In this document: one piece after another, positions 1 to 10,743 of the stretch
Layout of the letters: each line of letters begins with the position of its first letter
Numbering within the stretch: the stretch's first letter is position 1
Source of the DNA: Halichoerus grypus
Lineage: Eukaryota; Chordata; Mammalia; Carnivora; Phocidae
Direction of reading: 5' to 3'
NCBI RefSeq assembly: GCF_964656455.1
Contig: NC_135717.1
Coordinates: 152,633,793-152,697,792 of the forward strand
Length of the DNA stretch: 64,000 nt
Program-made: the position numbers and the translations under genes
The notes under the pieces: model-generated
The model's database searches: none
What the model saw: only the letters and a program-made list of their open reading frames with translations
Told to the model about the DNA's origin: nothing

Positions 1-24
1 CCTGTTACTAATTGGTATGCTTTC

Positions 25-917
25 ATTTCAGCCTGAAGAACTCTTTTAACATTTCTTGTAAGGCCATTCTAGTGGTGATGAACTCCTTCAGCTTTTGTTT
101 GTTTAAAAAGCTCTTGATCTCTCCTTAAGTTATGAAGGACAGCTTTGCTATATAGAGTATTCTTAGTTGGTAGTTTTTCTCTTTCAGCTTTGAGTATATC
201 ATTTCACACCTTTCTGGCCTGCAAGTTTCTTTTGAAAAATCTGCTAATGGTTTTATAGGGGTTCTCTTGTATATAATGAGTTGCTTTTTTCTTGCTGTTT
301 TTAAGTATCTCTCTTTGTCTTTAATTTTTGATAGTTTAGATATAATATCTCTGGGTCTTTTAGATTCATCTTATTTGGTACTTTTTGGGCTTCCTGCCTT
401 TGCATGTGTGTCTCTTTCCCCACATTAGGGAAGTTTTTAGCGTTATTTCTTTGAATAAGTTTTCCCGCCCTTTCTTTCTCTCTTTTCCTGGGACTCCTAT
501 AATGCAAATATTGGCCTGCTTGATGGTGCCCCATAAGTTCCTTAATCTGTCTTCATTTTTTTCATTCTTTTTTCCCTTTTCCCGTCTGATTGGATGAATT
601 CTACTGCCCTGCCAAGTTTGCTGATCCTTTCTTCTGCTTGATTTAGTCTGCTGTTGAACTTTGCTATGGAATTTTTCAGTTCAGTTATTATATTCTTCAG
701 CTCTATGAATTCTGTTTGGTACTTTTTAATATTTTCTTTCTCTGTTGAAATTCTCACTTTGTTCCTTCATTGCTCTCCTGACCCCAGTGAGCATTTTTAT
801 GACCATTATTTTGAACTCTCTATCAGATAAATCACTTATTTCCATTTTATTAAGATTGGTTTCTGGAGATTTATCTTGTTCTTTTTTTTTTTGGAACATA
901 TTGCCCTGTTTCTTCAT
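25..917 (-). pseudogene. degenerate L1 ORF1 (RNA-binding chaperone) remnant
   Basis: L1 ORF1p is the trimeric RNA-binding protein of the LINE-1 particle. Three frames on the minus strand together show its order. Around 917-760 is an N-terminal stretch with EISDLSDREFKIMVIKML. Around 740-545 is a coiled-coil stretch with FNSRLNQAEERISKL. Around 445-385 is NFPNVGKETHMQRQEAQKVPNK, matching the conserved carnivore ORF1 region before the RRM/CTD. Near 110-30 the C-terminal motif LNKQKLKEFITTRMALQEML can be read. Frameshifts and stops separate these blocks, so no full-length protein can be made. Confidence 0.75.
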
Positions 918-1109
918 TATCCTTGACTCTTTGTGTTGGTTTTATGCATCAGGTAAAACAGCTACCTCTCCCCTTCTTGACAGACTGGTTTCATGTAGAA
1001 GATGAACTTTGTTAACCAGCCTAGCATGAGCTCCTGGTTGTCTCTCAAACTTGTGATTGTCCAAGCTGCCATCTTTGTTCTTGGTGGTTCCCAGTCACTG
1101 AGTGTGTGT

Positions 1110-1665
1110 AAATGTTAGGGGTTAGTTGGACAATTAGGTAGTCAGGGCCAGGATCCCCAACAAGAAAACAGGGAGCTGGGACAGCTAAGACAAAACCTCA
1201 CTAGCATCCTGTTTTACAGCTTAGACAAGACCACAGTAGCATCCTGTCTAGCAACCTCTACAGAAGTGGCTTTTGCAAAACATCCTGAAACAAAACAGTT
1301 AACCATAAAACATTGGTCACTATCACAAGTTGAGGCAGTTAGTCTCCAGATGTCAGCCCAAAAGACCATCAACACGTGAACAATAACCCAAGCCTTGATT
1401 GGCACACCTTAGCAGCCAGTCCACAGGGGGCCCACACTCAGGATGCTCAAGATAGTTCTGCAGAAGAGCTTATAAATATCCCTAGATTTGATCACCAAAA
1501 CAGCAACCTTCTCGGATCCCCTCCCTCTCTGGGAGCTTTGTATTATTGCTCAATAAACTTTGCCTTGCTGCCCACCACTCTTTGTCTGGTCTACCTCTTT
1601 ATTCTTTATTCTCTTTACTCTTATTTATGAAGTGGCATGACTAAGAACTGTGGGCACCAAGGGAA
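1110..1665 (+). mobile_element. solo LTR of an endogenous retrovirus (ERV1-like) inside the L1 5'UTR
   Basis: The block interrupts L1 sequence and looks like a retroviral LTR. It opens with TGTTAGGGG. A TATA-like box, TATAAA, lies at 1471-1476 and a polyadenylation signal, AATAAA, at 1552-1557. The spacing of about 80 bp is typical of a short gammaretroviral R region, and a T-rich U5-like stretch follows. No primer-binding site or internal gag/pol sequence follows, so it reads as a solo LTR. Its exact 3' end and target duplication could not be fixed. Confidence 0.6.
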
Positions 1666-1689
1666 TAAAAATCCTGTAACCTAAAGACC

Positions 1690-2990
1690 AATCAGTCTTA
1701 AAAGGGGGGGGGCGGGGAGGGAGGATTGCAGTCAGCACCTGGTTGCAGGCTTATCTCAGGCGGCAGCTGGGAAAGAATATATATTCTAAGTATGTGTACT
1801 TTATGCCCCTTCCTGGGAGAAACTGAGTGAAATGCATTTTTGCCTGCTCCCTCTGCATTGAGCCTGGATATATAGCTCTGTGCGGTGGGTACGCCTGCTC
1901 CTGTTTAAAACTGCTTCTCTATTTGCATAGTCCTATCGGACTCAGAATGCAAGCCACCTTGACTATCAAAGCTACATGATCTGTGGGCTCATTCCTCGAG
2001 TTAGCCATAAAAGCTGGGGCACTAGATGTGCAGAGAAGCTCCTTCCAGGGAAATGCTAGTGAGTTTGTTTTATTGTTGAGGTGAGCCAGAGGGAGGAGGA
2101 GGAAGTGCCCACTGGCACTTTTGGGCTCCAGGGAGTTTTGCAGTTAGCCCCAATAAGCATGCTAATTAGAAGCTGATCCTCAGGCAGCAGCTCATGGAAT
2201 GTGTAGTCAAACCCCTTCCAGTGAAAGCTAGGAGATGGCATTTTTGCCTGTTCTCTTTGTGTTGAGCCCTTGGGGGTATAGCCACAATGAGTGCTCCTGG
2301 GTGCCTGATGAGAACTGCTTCTTTGTTTGCTATAGTCCTGTGGGACTCAGGAATGTAAGCCCTGTCGGCTATCAGAGCTAGGCAGTCTGGGGGCCTGTCT
2401 CAGGTGGCAGTCCCAAAAGCTGGGGTGCCAGACATGTGTTCAAGCTCCTTCTGGAGAGATGCAGGTGAGCTGGTTTTATCAATGGAGTAGGTCTTAGTGT
2501 GAAGGTGGGGGAAGTGCCCGCCAGTTCCCCCAGGCTCTGGGGTGGATTGCAGCCAGCCCTAGATGCATGCCAAATTAAAGTCAGCCCCTCAGGCAGCAGT
2601 TTGTAGAGTATGCACACAAATCCCTTCTAGGTAAAGACTAAGTGATGGATGTTTTTGCCTGATACGTCTGCACTGAACCCTTGGGGGATAGCCTTGGAGT
2701 GCTTCTGTGCCTATTAAGACCTGCTTCTTTGTTTGCTATAATCTTATGAGGCTTATGGATGGATGCAAGCCCCGTTGGCTTTCAGAGCAAGGTGTTTGGG
2801 AGCCTGTCCTCTGGGTGAGAGCCTTAAAAGTTGGGGCACTAGATATGTGGTCCAAACCCTTCATTCCTCAGGGAGAAGCTGGGAGTTGGAAGTTCCTTCT
2901 TGATTGTATGGCACAATGTTGGGGGTGGGATTTATGGCAAGATGTGTCTCAGCTTTTTCTACCTGTTTTAATGTAGGGATTTTCTCATTT
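1690..2990 (-). repeat. three diverged tandem units in the L1 5'UTR
   Basis: The motif series 'ctgcttcT(a/t)TTTGC(t)ATAgTC, GACTCAgaATG.AAGCC, then AAAGCTGGGGc..CTAGATgTG' recurs at about 1905-2035, 2305-2440 and 2718-2850. The period is roughly 400 bp, with substantial divergence between units. Tandem 5'UTR units of this sort carry the promoter in several L1 lineages; that function here is inferred. Confidence 0.65.
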
Positions 2991-3144
2991 GCCTGATTTG
3001 TAGGTGTCGCTCACCTAGTTTCTGGATTTTTCTCAGAAAGAATCATTCTGTGTAGCTGTATATTTGGTGTGTCTGTGGGAGGGGGGAAGTTCGGGAGCCT
3101 TCTGTGCTGCCGTCTTGCTCCCTCCCTCCTGATGTTGTTTTTTA

Positions 3145-3358
3145 AGGTAACATTTATTGAGGCTTACTGTGTGTGAGGTACTGTGCTTCAGCTTTAGATC
3201 CTGCATTATCACGATAATTCCCGTACCAGCTGTTTGCAGTAGGTGGTATGATCCCCATTTTACAGAAGAGAAACCGAGTTTTAGAGGGGAGGCATGCCCA
3301 AGGATATACAGCTAGCAGATGACAGAGCTGCAGTTTCAATGAATCTGTTTGATTTAAT
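3145..3358 (-). repeat. MIR SINE, antisense
   Basis: Antisense MIR core: 'gatccccattttacagaagagaaacc' followed by the reverse complement of the promoter half (tacagctagcagatgacagagctgcag). Confidence 0.8.
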
Positions 3359-3437
3359 GGCTCTAATCATCACATTTCACGCTCGAGGAGGGTAGGGTTC
3401 ACAGCATCTATTTTCCCCAGCTCCCACCAGTTTTCTT

Positions 3438-3676
3438 TTTTCTTTTTTTTATTTTTTATTTATTTTTTATTTTTTATTTTTTTATTTTTTTTAAAGATTT
3501 TATTTATTTGAGAGAGAGAATGAGATAGAGAGAGAGCATGAGAGGGGGGAGGGTCAGAGGGAGAAGCAGACTCCCTGCTGAGCAGGGAGCCCGATGCGGG
3601 ACTCGATCCCGGGACTCCAGGATCATGACCTGAGCCGAAGGCAGTCGCTTAACCAACTGAGCCACCCAGGCGCCCC
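3438..3676 (-). mobile_element. SINEC (tRNA-Lys-derived carnivore SINE), antisense, nested
   Basis: Antisense SINEC with a long, impure T/A-rich tail side (3441-3494), then AAAGATTTTATTTATTTG, the (GA)n CT-tract complement, and the terminal GAGCCACCCAGGCGCCCC. It was inserted into the T tract (antisense A tail) of the adjacent SINEC at 3691-3856. Confidence 0.93.
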
Positions 3677-3690
3677 TTCTTTTTTCTTTT

Positions 3691-3855
3691 TTTTAAAGAT
3701 TTTATTTATTTGACAGAGCACAAGCAGAGGGAGAGAGAGGGAGAAGCAGGTTCCCTGCTGAGCAAGGAGCCCGATGTGGGACTCGATCCCAAGACCCTGG
3801 GATCATGACCTGGGCTGAAGGCAGCCGCTTAACCGACTGAGCCACCCAGGCGTCC
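3691..3855 (-). mobile_element. SINEC, antisense (older host of a nested SINEC)
   Basis: Antisense SINEC ending GAGCCACCCAGGCGTCCC. The duplicated target CCCACCAGTTTTCTT lies at 3423-3437 and 3856-3870. It encloses both this copy and the previous SINEC, so this copy inserted first. Confidence 0.93.
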
Positions 3856-4027
3856 CCCACCAGTTTTCTTAAAGTGGTCCCATAACAAGTTCTTATGACT
3901 TGAAAAAGATGTATGACTACAAGCCCTGTAAAGAAATACACAAGCAAATTTAATTAAACGTTACTAGAAACCCCTCCAATCAAGATAAACAGGTATTAAT
4001 GTTTTGGAATATATAGTGTATATTTCT

Positions 4028-4230
4028 TTTTTTTTTTTTTTTTTTAAAGATTTTATTTATTTATTTGAGAGAGAGAGAGAATGAGAGACAGCATGAGAGG
4101 GAGGAGGGTCAGAGGGAGAAGCAGACTCCCTGCCAAGCAGGGAGCCCGATGCGGGACTCGATCCTGGGACTCCAGGATCATGACCTGAGCCGAAGGCAGT
4201 CGCTTAACCAACTGAGCCACCCAGGCACCC
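4028..4230 (-). mobile_element. SINEC, antisense
   Basis: T tract, AAAGATTTTATTTATT, GA-rich tract and terminal GAGCCACCCAGGCACCC. TSD TAGTGTATATTTCTT at 4015-4029 and 4231-4245. It lies 55 bp from a sense SINEC, forming an inverted pair. Confidence 0.95.
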
Positions 4231-4284
4231 TAGTGTATATTTCTTGTGCAAAGACTTAAGTATATATATTAGAAGTGCTCTTAA

Positions 4285-4483
4285 GGGGCGCCTGGGTGGC
4301 TCAGTCGTTAAGCGTCTGCCTTCGGCTCAGGTCATGATCCCAGGGTCCTGGGATCGAGCCCCACATCGGGCTCCGTGCTAGGCTGGAAGCCTGCTTCTCC
4401 CTCTCCCACTCCCCCTGCTTGTGTTCCCTCTCTCGCTGTGTCTCTTTCTGTCAAATAAATAAATAAAATCTTAAAAAAAAAAA
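4285..4483 (+). mobile_element. SINEC, sense
   Basis: GGGGCGCCTGGGTGGCTCAG head with pol III box A and box B (GGGATCGAGCCCC), CT-rich body, AAATAAATAAATAAAATC and A tail. TSD of about AAGTGCTCTTAAGG on both sides. Confidence 0.95.
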
Positions 4484-4494
4484 GTGCTCTTAAG

Positions 4495-5209
4495 GCTAAA
4501 TGCATTCTGCTAACAAATGTCTAACAAACGTCTCTTTAGTGTGCCCCAAATTGTGTGCTTACTAAGAGCCTTTTGTGTTTTTTCTTAGCCCTGTTCATAC
4601 CAGTTGAACTTACTATTGCAATTATGTAATCTAAATATTACATAAACCAATGAAATATGAGTATAAAAATAGAGCAGTTTTCTCCACTAAAATCAGGTTG
4701 AATGCTTTAGCAAATTATGATCAAGACTATCTCTGAAACAATTGCTCTGTAATTCATAGTGGGTGGAATAACTGTAAAAGATTTGAGAAGAAATGTTAAA
4801 AGTCATGAAGGATTCCATATTCGTATTGCTTCACAAGTGTATTTACATTTTTGTTCCACGTTAACAAAACTGAAACTGCAAATAGAGAAGATGGATTATG
4901 GATATGATTTATGCAGGAAAGATGATGTGGAATTCTAGTAAGCAAATACTGAAGTCCTTAGCGGTAAGTGAAAAAATGAGATGTTTTAGGCAGCAGGTGT
5001 TTTTTTGTTTGTTTGTTTTTATGAATCCTCACTTTCACTAGCTTTTGAAATCAAGCAGTTAACTTCTAGTCCTAGATGTGTTAGATAAGAATGCTTCTAT
5101 TCTATATATCTCAAAAGGAGAATTAGATATAATTTGCTAAGCTATTTTTTTCCATTTAATACATTATGGACATATTTCCAAGTTGATAAATACAGATTAA
5201 AATATTTTA
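4495..5209. other. no recognised feature
   Basis: AT-rich sequence with no open frame of note and no repeat family that I recognise. Confidence 0.5.
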
Positions 5210-6067
5210 TGGCAGGGTACCATACGTTCAGGAAAGTGCACAGATCTTAAGTGTACAGCTCAGTAAATGATCACAAAGCAAACACATCCATGTAACCCCC
5301 ACCTAGGTCAAGCAACAGTTCTAGTACCCCAGGAGCCCTCCATAGCCTCCTCTTCCCCAGCAGAGGTAACTGCCATTGTGACTTCTAACACTGTAGTGAC
5401 TGTTTTAAACTTCGTGTTAAAGAAGCATTTGCAGTTTTTTGGTTTTGACTTTTTTACTCCATTTTTGTTTGTGAGCTTCATCCATGTTTTTAACTTGTAT
5501 TATTATTTGTTCATTCATTGTGGCTGTTGAATATTTTTTCATTGAAATGAAATGCCAAAATATTTACTTAACTCTGTTGTTGATAGTCTTGGGGTTTTTT
5601 CCAGTTTGGGGCTATTATGAAAAACGTTGCTATGAACATTCTTGTACATGGCTTTTGGTAGACATGAGAAGGTTTTAAGTCTTGTTGTTTGTTTTTTCTT
5701 ATGCCTAGGAATGGAGTTAGTGGGTCATAGGGTATGTTTGTGTTCAACTTTAGGGTATACTGCTAAAGTGGTTGCACCAGTTTACACCCCATGTATGTGA
5801 GTTTCTGTTGCTCCGTATCTTTGGCAACACTCGGTATTGTCAGTTGTATTGATTTTATCCAATCTGATAGGTGTATGGTAGTATCTTGTGATTTTAATTT
5901 GCATTTTCCTGATGACTAATGAGGTTGAACACTTTTTCATGTGTTTATTGCCATTTGGGTATCTTTGGTGGGGGTAGAAGAAGTTTAAAGTGCTTATTCA
6001 AGTCTCTTGCTCAGTTTTTTCTATAGGATTGTCAGACTTTTTCTTATTTATTTGTACTTCACATATT

Positions 6068-6272
6068 CTTTTTTTTTTTATTTTAAGATTTTATTTATTT
6101 ATTTGACAGAGAGAGCCATAGCAACAGCAGGAACACAAGCAGGGGGAGTGGGAGAGGGAGAAGCAGGCTTCCCGCCGAGCAAGGAGCCCGATGTGGGGCT
6201 CCATCCCAGGACACTGGGATCATGACCTGAGTCGAAGGCAGATGCTTAACGACTGAGCCACCCAGGCGCCCC
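6068..6272 (-). mobile_element. SINEC, antisense
   Basis: T tract, AAGATTTTATTTATTTATTTGACAGAG and terminal GAGCCACCCAGGCGCCCC. Imperfect TSD of about TGTACTTCACATATTCT on both sides. Inserted in L1M. Confidence 0.94.
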
Positions 6273-6379
6273 ATGTACTTCATATATTCTAGATATAAGT
6301 TCCTTTGTTAGTTACATGTGTTAAAAATATCTCAAAAAAAAAAAAAGGAAAAAATATCTCCTCCTACTCTGTGGTTTGC

Positions 6380-6586
6380 TTTTTTTTTTTTAATTTTTAT
6401 TTTTTAAAGATTTTATTTATTTGTCAGAGAGAGAGAGAGAGCACACAAGCAGGGAGAGGGGCAGAGGCAGAGGGAGAAGCAGACTCCCTGCTGAGCAAGG
6501 AGCCCGATGCTGGACTCAGTCCCAGGACCCTGGGATCATAACCTGCGCCAAAGGCAGATGCTTAACCAACTGAGCCACCCAGGCAT
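6380..6586 (-). mobile_element. SINEC, antisense
   Basis: T tract, AAAGATTTTATTTATTTGTCAGAG and terminal GAGCCACCCAGGC. TSD of about TGTGGTTTGCTTTT on both sides. Inserted in L1M. Confidence 0.93.
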
Positions 6587-7221
6587 CTGTGTGGTTTGCT
6601 TTTCTAACTCTTTTAATAGAGGTTAGTGGAAGTTCCCGATTTTAATGTAATCCAATTTACCAATTTCCCCTTTATTACTAGTGCTTTTTGAGTCCTGCTT
6701 AAGAAATCTTTGCTTAGTCTCAACCCTGAGGCCCTGAGGATATATCCTCCTGTGTTATCTTAAGTCAGCTTTATTGGTTTACTTTTTATAGTGAGATCTA
6801 CAATTCACCTGCATTTAATTTATGTGTATGGTGAGAAGTTAGACTTAAGTTTTATTTCATACCATATTGGTATCCAGTTAATCAAGCAGCATTTACCAAA
6901 AAGACCATCCATTCTCCATTGCTCTGCAGTGCCATCTTTTTCATAAATAAAGTATCTATATATGCACAGATCCGGTTCTGATTTTGTCTTCTCTTCTGTG
7001 GGTATATTTCTTTTGTGCTAATATAAGTTTTGATTATTGTAGCTTAATAAAGTAAAGATTAAGTCCTCTTTGTACTAATCCCTGATAATACTCTTTAGTT
7101 CTTTGCATTTCCAAATAAAGCTTAGAACCAGCTTATCAATTTCTATAAACATACACAGAGACATACTAAGACTTCAGGGATTTTGATCAAGATTTCTTTG
7201 GGTTAAGAAAGGTATGTAAGA

Positions 7222-7416
7222 GGGGCACCTGGGTGGCTCAGTCAGTTAAGTGTCTGCCTTCGGCTCCGGTCCTGATCCCAGGGTTGAGCCCAGCATCAGG
7301 CTCCTTGCTCAGCAGGGAGCCTGCTTCTCCCTTTCCTGCTCCCCCTGCTTATAAGCTCTTTCGCTCTCTCTCTCTCTCTGTCAAAAAAAATAAATAAAGT
7401 CTTTAAAAAAAAAAAA
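7222..7416 (+). mobile_element. SINEC, sense
   Basis: GGGGCACCTGGGTGGCTCAG head, CT-rich tract, AAATAAAGTCTTTAAAA tail. Imperfect TSD AAGAAAG(G)TATGTAAG / AAGAAAGATAATGCAAG. Confidence 0.93.
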
Positions 7417-7640
7417 GAAAGATAATGCAAGAAAAAAGATTGCTTTGGATTTATAGATCAGTTGCTTTGACAATCAAATCTGTAGGAGAATTGACATCTT
7501 CGCAATATTGAGCCTTTCAGTTCATGTGCATGGAATATCTTTCCATTTGGTCTTCTTTACTTCACTCAGTGTTTCATATTTTAATTATTTGGCTTTATAA
7601 TCCTTTTCAATGGCTATAGAATTTTGTGGATGACATCAAA

Positions 7641-8260
7641 ATTTATTTAATCAATAAATTTATGTTATAAACTTAGGTTATCTCTATTTTTTTCACTGTT
7701 ATAAACAGTATGACTGTGAACATTCATGTATATACATTTTTTAGTACCTTTCTGTCTCCTTATAATTAACTCCTGAAACTGGAAAACTGGAATTTAGCTT
7801 CCCCTGCAAATTGTGCCATTTTAAACTCTCACCCACTGTTATAATAGTTTCCACTCTTGTCAACCTATGGAATTAGTGATTTTTAAAAATACTTTTCAGG
7901 GGGCGCCTGGGTGGCTCAGTTGTTAAGCGTCTGCCTTCGGCTCAGGTCATGATCCCAGGGCCCTGGGATCAAGTCCCGCATCAGGCTCCCTGATCCGCGG
8001 GAAGCCTGCTTCTCCCTCTCCCACTCCTCCTGCTTGTGTTCCCTCTCTCCCTGTCTCTCTCTCTGTGTCAAATAAATAAATAAAATCTTTAAAAAAAAAT
8101 ACTTTTCAGTTTTATGGGAGAAAATAATAACTCATTGTTCTTTGAATTTGCATTTTTTTTTTTACTAGTGGGATTGAGCAAGCCATTTGTAGGTCTTTTG
8201 TGAGTAGCCTCTTCATAGCTTTTGCATATTTTCTATCAGGTATTTGTCTGTTTGTTTGTT
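7641..8260 (-). mobile_element. second antisense L1 3'UTR fragment
   Basis: The plus strand shows complement-of-L1 text such as 'actgttataaacagtatgactgtgaacattcatgta' and 'tggaattagcttcccctgcaaattgtgcca'. A SINEC interrupts it. It could be a diverged continuation of the preceding L1M or a separate copy. Confidence 0.6.
7899..8099 (+). mobile_element. SINEC, sense
   Basis: GGGGCGCCTGGGTGGCTCAG head, box B-like GGGATCAAGTCCC, CT tract, AAATAAATAAATAAAATC and A tail. TSD AAAATACTTTTCAG on both sides. Confidence 0.95.
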
Positions 8261-8514
8261 TTTAATCTTTTTCTTAGGTAAAACCCTTTGTCACATATAT
8301 TTACAAAATATAAATCTGTACAACAAATGAGTTAACCAGCATCCTTTTGTTACTAGAATGGGCCTTTGCTGAGGAACAAAAAGAAAACCCTATTTCAAAT
8401 TGTGATTATTCCCCAAATCTCTATGTCCTTCACATACTTAGTAATATCTTAGTGATAATGTGTGTAGTAGGAGGGACTATCAGCAGCTAGATGTAATAGA
8501 AGAAAGGTAATGTA

Positions 8515-8720
8515 ATAGAGTGCTAAGATCATTGAAATTAGAGCCAGAAGCCTGGGAACTATACTTGGCCCCACCACTCTTTGAGATCTTGGTTAATCCA
8601 TATACTCTCCCTGAGCCTTAATTTCTGTATCTGTACACAGCATAATTTATAATTTATATCTTGCAGGGCTAAGATGAGATCATACGTGAAAAAAACTATT
8701 GTAGACAGTAAAAGTTATAC
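8515..8720 (+). repeat. MIR SINE, sense
   Basis: MIR order is recognisable: 'agagccagaagcctgggaac', 'gagatcttggttaatc', 'cctgagccttaatttctgtatctgta', 'gggctaagatgagatcatacgtgaa'. Confidence 0.65.
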
Positions 8721-8801
8721 AATACAAATTATAATATGCTGATAAGTATGGTGTAAGTGTAGCAGGTTGAGTGTATACTTCATTAAAATTATCATCTTTT
8801 A

Positions 8802-8911
8802 GGGGCCCCTGCTTGGCTCAGTCAGTGGAATGGGCAACTCTTGATCTCGGGATTGTGGGTCAAGCCCCATGTTGAGCGTAGAGATTACTTAAAAATAAAA
8901 TCTTAAAAAAA
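8802..8911 (+). mobile_element. short older SINEC subtype, sense
   Basis: Only about 110 bp: GGGGCCCCTGCTTGGCTCAG head, 'caactcttgatctcgggattgtgggtcaagcccc', 'agagattactt', then AAAATAAAATCTTAAAA. It lacks the CT-rich tract of the other copies, matching the older short SINEC class. TSD ATCATCTTTT on both sides. Confidence 0.85.
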
Positions 8912-9800
8912 TGATCATCTTTTGAGGTAGCCTAATTTGTAAAATATTCAGCCTCACATAATTCTGAGTCTGTGGTTTACAGGTTTATACTTATTTGCAT
9001 GATCCTTCTAAAAAGAAATGTTAAAAAATTGAAGCTGTTGTTCTTTGTGACAATTCAGAGTGTGTTTGTGGTATATTGGCTTCTAGGGCACCGAGCTTCT
9101 GTCTCTAGTATTGACAGTCTTGTGAGCTCATTAGCTACTGTTCTGGTAGAAGCCATTTTGATCTGTGGTGAGAGTACTGCATTAAAAGGGCATTGATGTT
9201 GGAAATCTACACTTTGGTCCGTTCATTAAAATGCACTCTTCACAAAAGAACAATATGAATTTTCATTGCAAAGGATAACTTATTTCTTTTTAAAACTCTT
9301 CAAACTAGGTAATTTAATTATGTCTCTGCCATAGCCTTTTATCTTCCTCTGCAAAGGAACTCTGTCTCCTTTGACACCTCATATTGGAAGCTGGTTTCTT
9401 ATCCTCAATTAATTAACATGCAAATACTTGTCTAGAGACACGGAAACACTGCTTTTCTATTAGCATTTAAATGTCATTCTTAATGATGTCAAATTGACTC
9501 TTTTAAGGGAAAATTAAAGTGGTATAGTTATCTCTTGATTATTTCCTAGAGCATGTTATTGGTATTTCTGGTTCTCTGGTCTTAGTGGGAGCTTTAATCT
9601 ACTGTTCATAGGCCAAATTGAGTCAGATACAAGACTGTACTTGACGGCAGCAAAGCCAAGCTCTGGCCTTCCGTTGCCTGCGGTTTCTAGATAGGCCTAC
9701 TTGCCATATCCTGCACTGCTTCTCAGTAACAAGTTTAGCAACAAGTCCAAGGTACACAGGAGCAAGGAGGGGTGTGTAGAGGGGCTTTGGTAGCAGCTGT
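8912..9800. other. no recognised feature
   Basis: About 890 bp with no gene or named repeat that I recognise. Confidence 0.5.
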
Positions 9801-9804
9801 GTGA

Positions 9805-10010
9805 TAAAGAATAAGGAAGATGAACTTTGGAGTTAGAGATTCAAATAGGTTCAAATCTTGCCTGGGCCACTTTGAAGCTGTGTGACCTTGACATATTACT
9901 TCCCTTCTCTGAGACTCAATTTCTTCCTCAGTAAAATATAAATAGTAATAGCTACCACTCAGGTTGTTGGAAAGTTTAAAGGTGATCATGTATATAAGGT
10001 ACTACATAGT
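9805..10010 (+). repeat. MIR SINE, sense
   Basis: Order: 'tttggagttagagattcaaataggttcaaatcttgcc', 'gctgtgtgaccttgacatattactt', 'tctctgagactcaatttcttcctcagtaaaa', then the 3' core 'caggttgttggaaagtttaaagg'. Confidence 0.85.
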
Positions 10011-10530
10011 GAGAGTAGGCTATCTGCTATAACAAAGAACCCCCAAATCTCAGGGGTTTAACTTAGCTTATTTCCTGCTGTGGGAGGGACGGAAGGAGGT
10101 ACCCTGCTCCATGCAGACATTCAGTGACCCAGACTTCTTTCGTCCAGTGACCCTGACATTCCCCAAGGCCTTGGAACCCTTCATTGGATCATCTGTCTCT
10201 GGCTGGCAGGTGAGGGAAGAGCATAAGAATGGGGATGGCACACAAGGCTTTATGGGCCAGGCTGGGCTTGGTACATCTTACTCTCACTCATTTCTCCCTG
10301 GCCAGAGCTCAATTCCATAGACACACCGACTTTCAAGTTAGCCCAGGAAATGTGTGTGTCAGGAGAAAAACAAAGTGGGTTTGTTTGGTGCACACATAGT
10401 CCTCCACTACAAGCATCCAGTAACATTTGTTGAGTAGATGAAAGAAAAAAAGAATGCATTCTCTGTTCATTTTCTTTCTGTGGACTCTGGAAGTGTTAGA
10501 GCTAATAGAGGGCCTTAGCAGTGATCAAGT
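10011..10530. other. ancient repeat-like and unassigned sequence
   Basis: The start ('ctgctataacaaagaacccccaaatctcag') looks like a dispersed mammalian repeat whose family I cannot name. The rest is unassigned and has no convincing coding frame. Confidence 0.3.
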
Positions 10531-10650
10531 TTTACTCTCTGTTTCTTTAGAGGAGGAGTCTGAAGACCTGGGGAATTTAGTGGTCTGTCCAGTTATTAAT
10601 GACAGGTCTAGAACTTGAACCCATTTCTCCCAAATCCTGCTATTTATTCT
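10530..10650 (-). repeat. MIR SINE fragment, antisense
   Basis: 'tttctttagaggaggagtctgaag...ttagtggtctgtccag...acaggtctagaacttgaaccca' is a decayed antisense MIR core. Confidence 0.55.
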
Positions 10651-10743
10651 CATTTAATTATTTGAAACATCTTTATTTTCTGCCATAGGGTTGCCCTTGC
10701 CTTTTGGCATATGAAGATGGAGATTTAAAATATATGTTATTCT

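Larger units (their letters stand above)
1..3127 (-). mobile_element. 5' portion of an old L1 LINE (5'UTR plus ORF1), antisense
   Basis: Read on the minus strand, this begins near 3127 with a GC-rich, promoter-like L1 start containing GCAAGACGGC, resembling the YY1-type AAGATGGC box of L1 5' ends. It continues through a 5'UTR of diverged tandem units and then an ORF1-like coding region between about 915 and 30. ORF2 would lie beyond the left edge. The family is an older mammalian L1, not a young intact copy. An LTR interrupts it at about 1110-1665. Orientation is clear; the exact subfamily is not resolved. Confidence 0.8.
5210..7640 (-). mobile_element. L1M-type LINE, ORF2 3' end and 3'UTR, antisense
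   Basis: The plus strand carries the complement of the widespread L1M 3' region: 'aagtgtacagctcagtaaatgatcacaaa' (near 5250), 'ccagtttggggctattatga' (near 5600), 'gaatggagttagtgggtcata' (near 5710), 'ttaatttgcattttcctgatgac' (near 5890) and the ORF2 C-terminal coding region near 6600-7600. Three SINEC copies interrupt it (6068-6272, 6380-6586, 7222-7416). It is heavily mutated and non-functional. Confidence 0.85.

Noticed and set aside
726..917. Lysine/glutamate-rich frame considered as a host coiled-coil gene
   Set aside because: Order and motifs match L1 ORF1 and the flanks are L1 5'UTR.
4285..4483. tRNA-like box A/box B in SINEC heads considered as tRNA genes
   Set aside because: Each is part of a dispersed SINE with CT tract, A tail and TSD; none folds as a complete tRNA with an acceptor stem.
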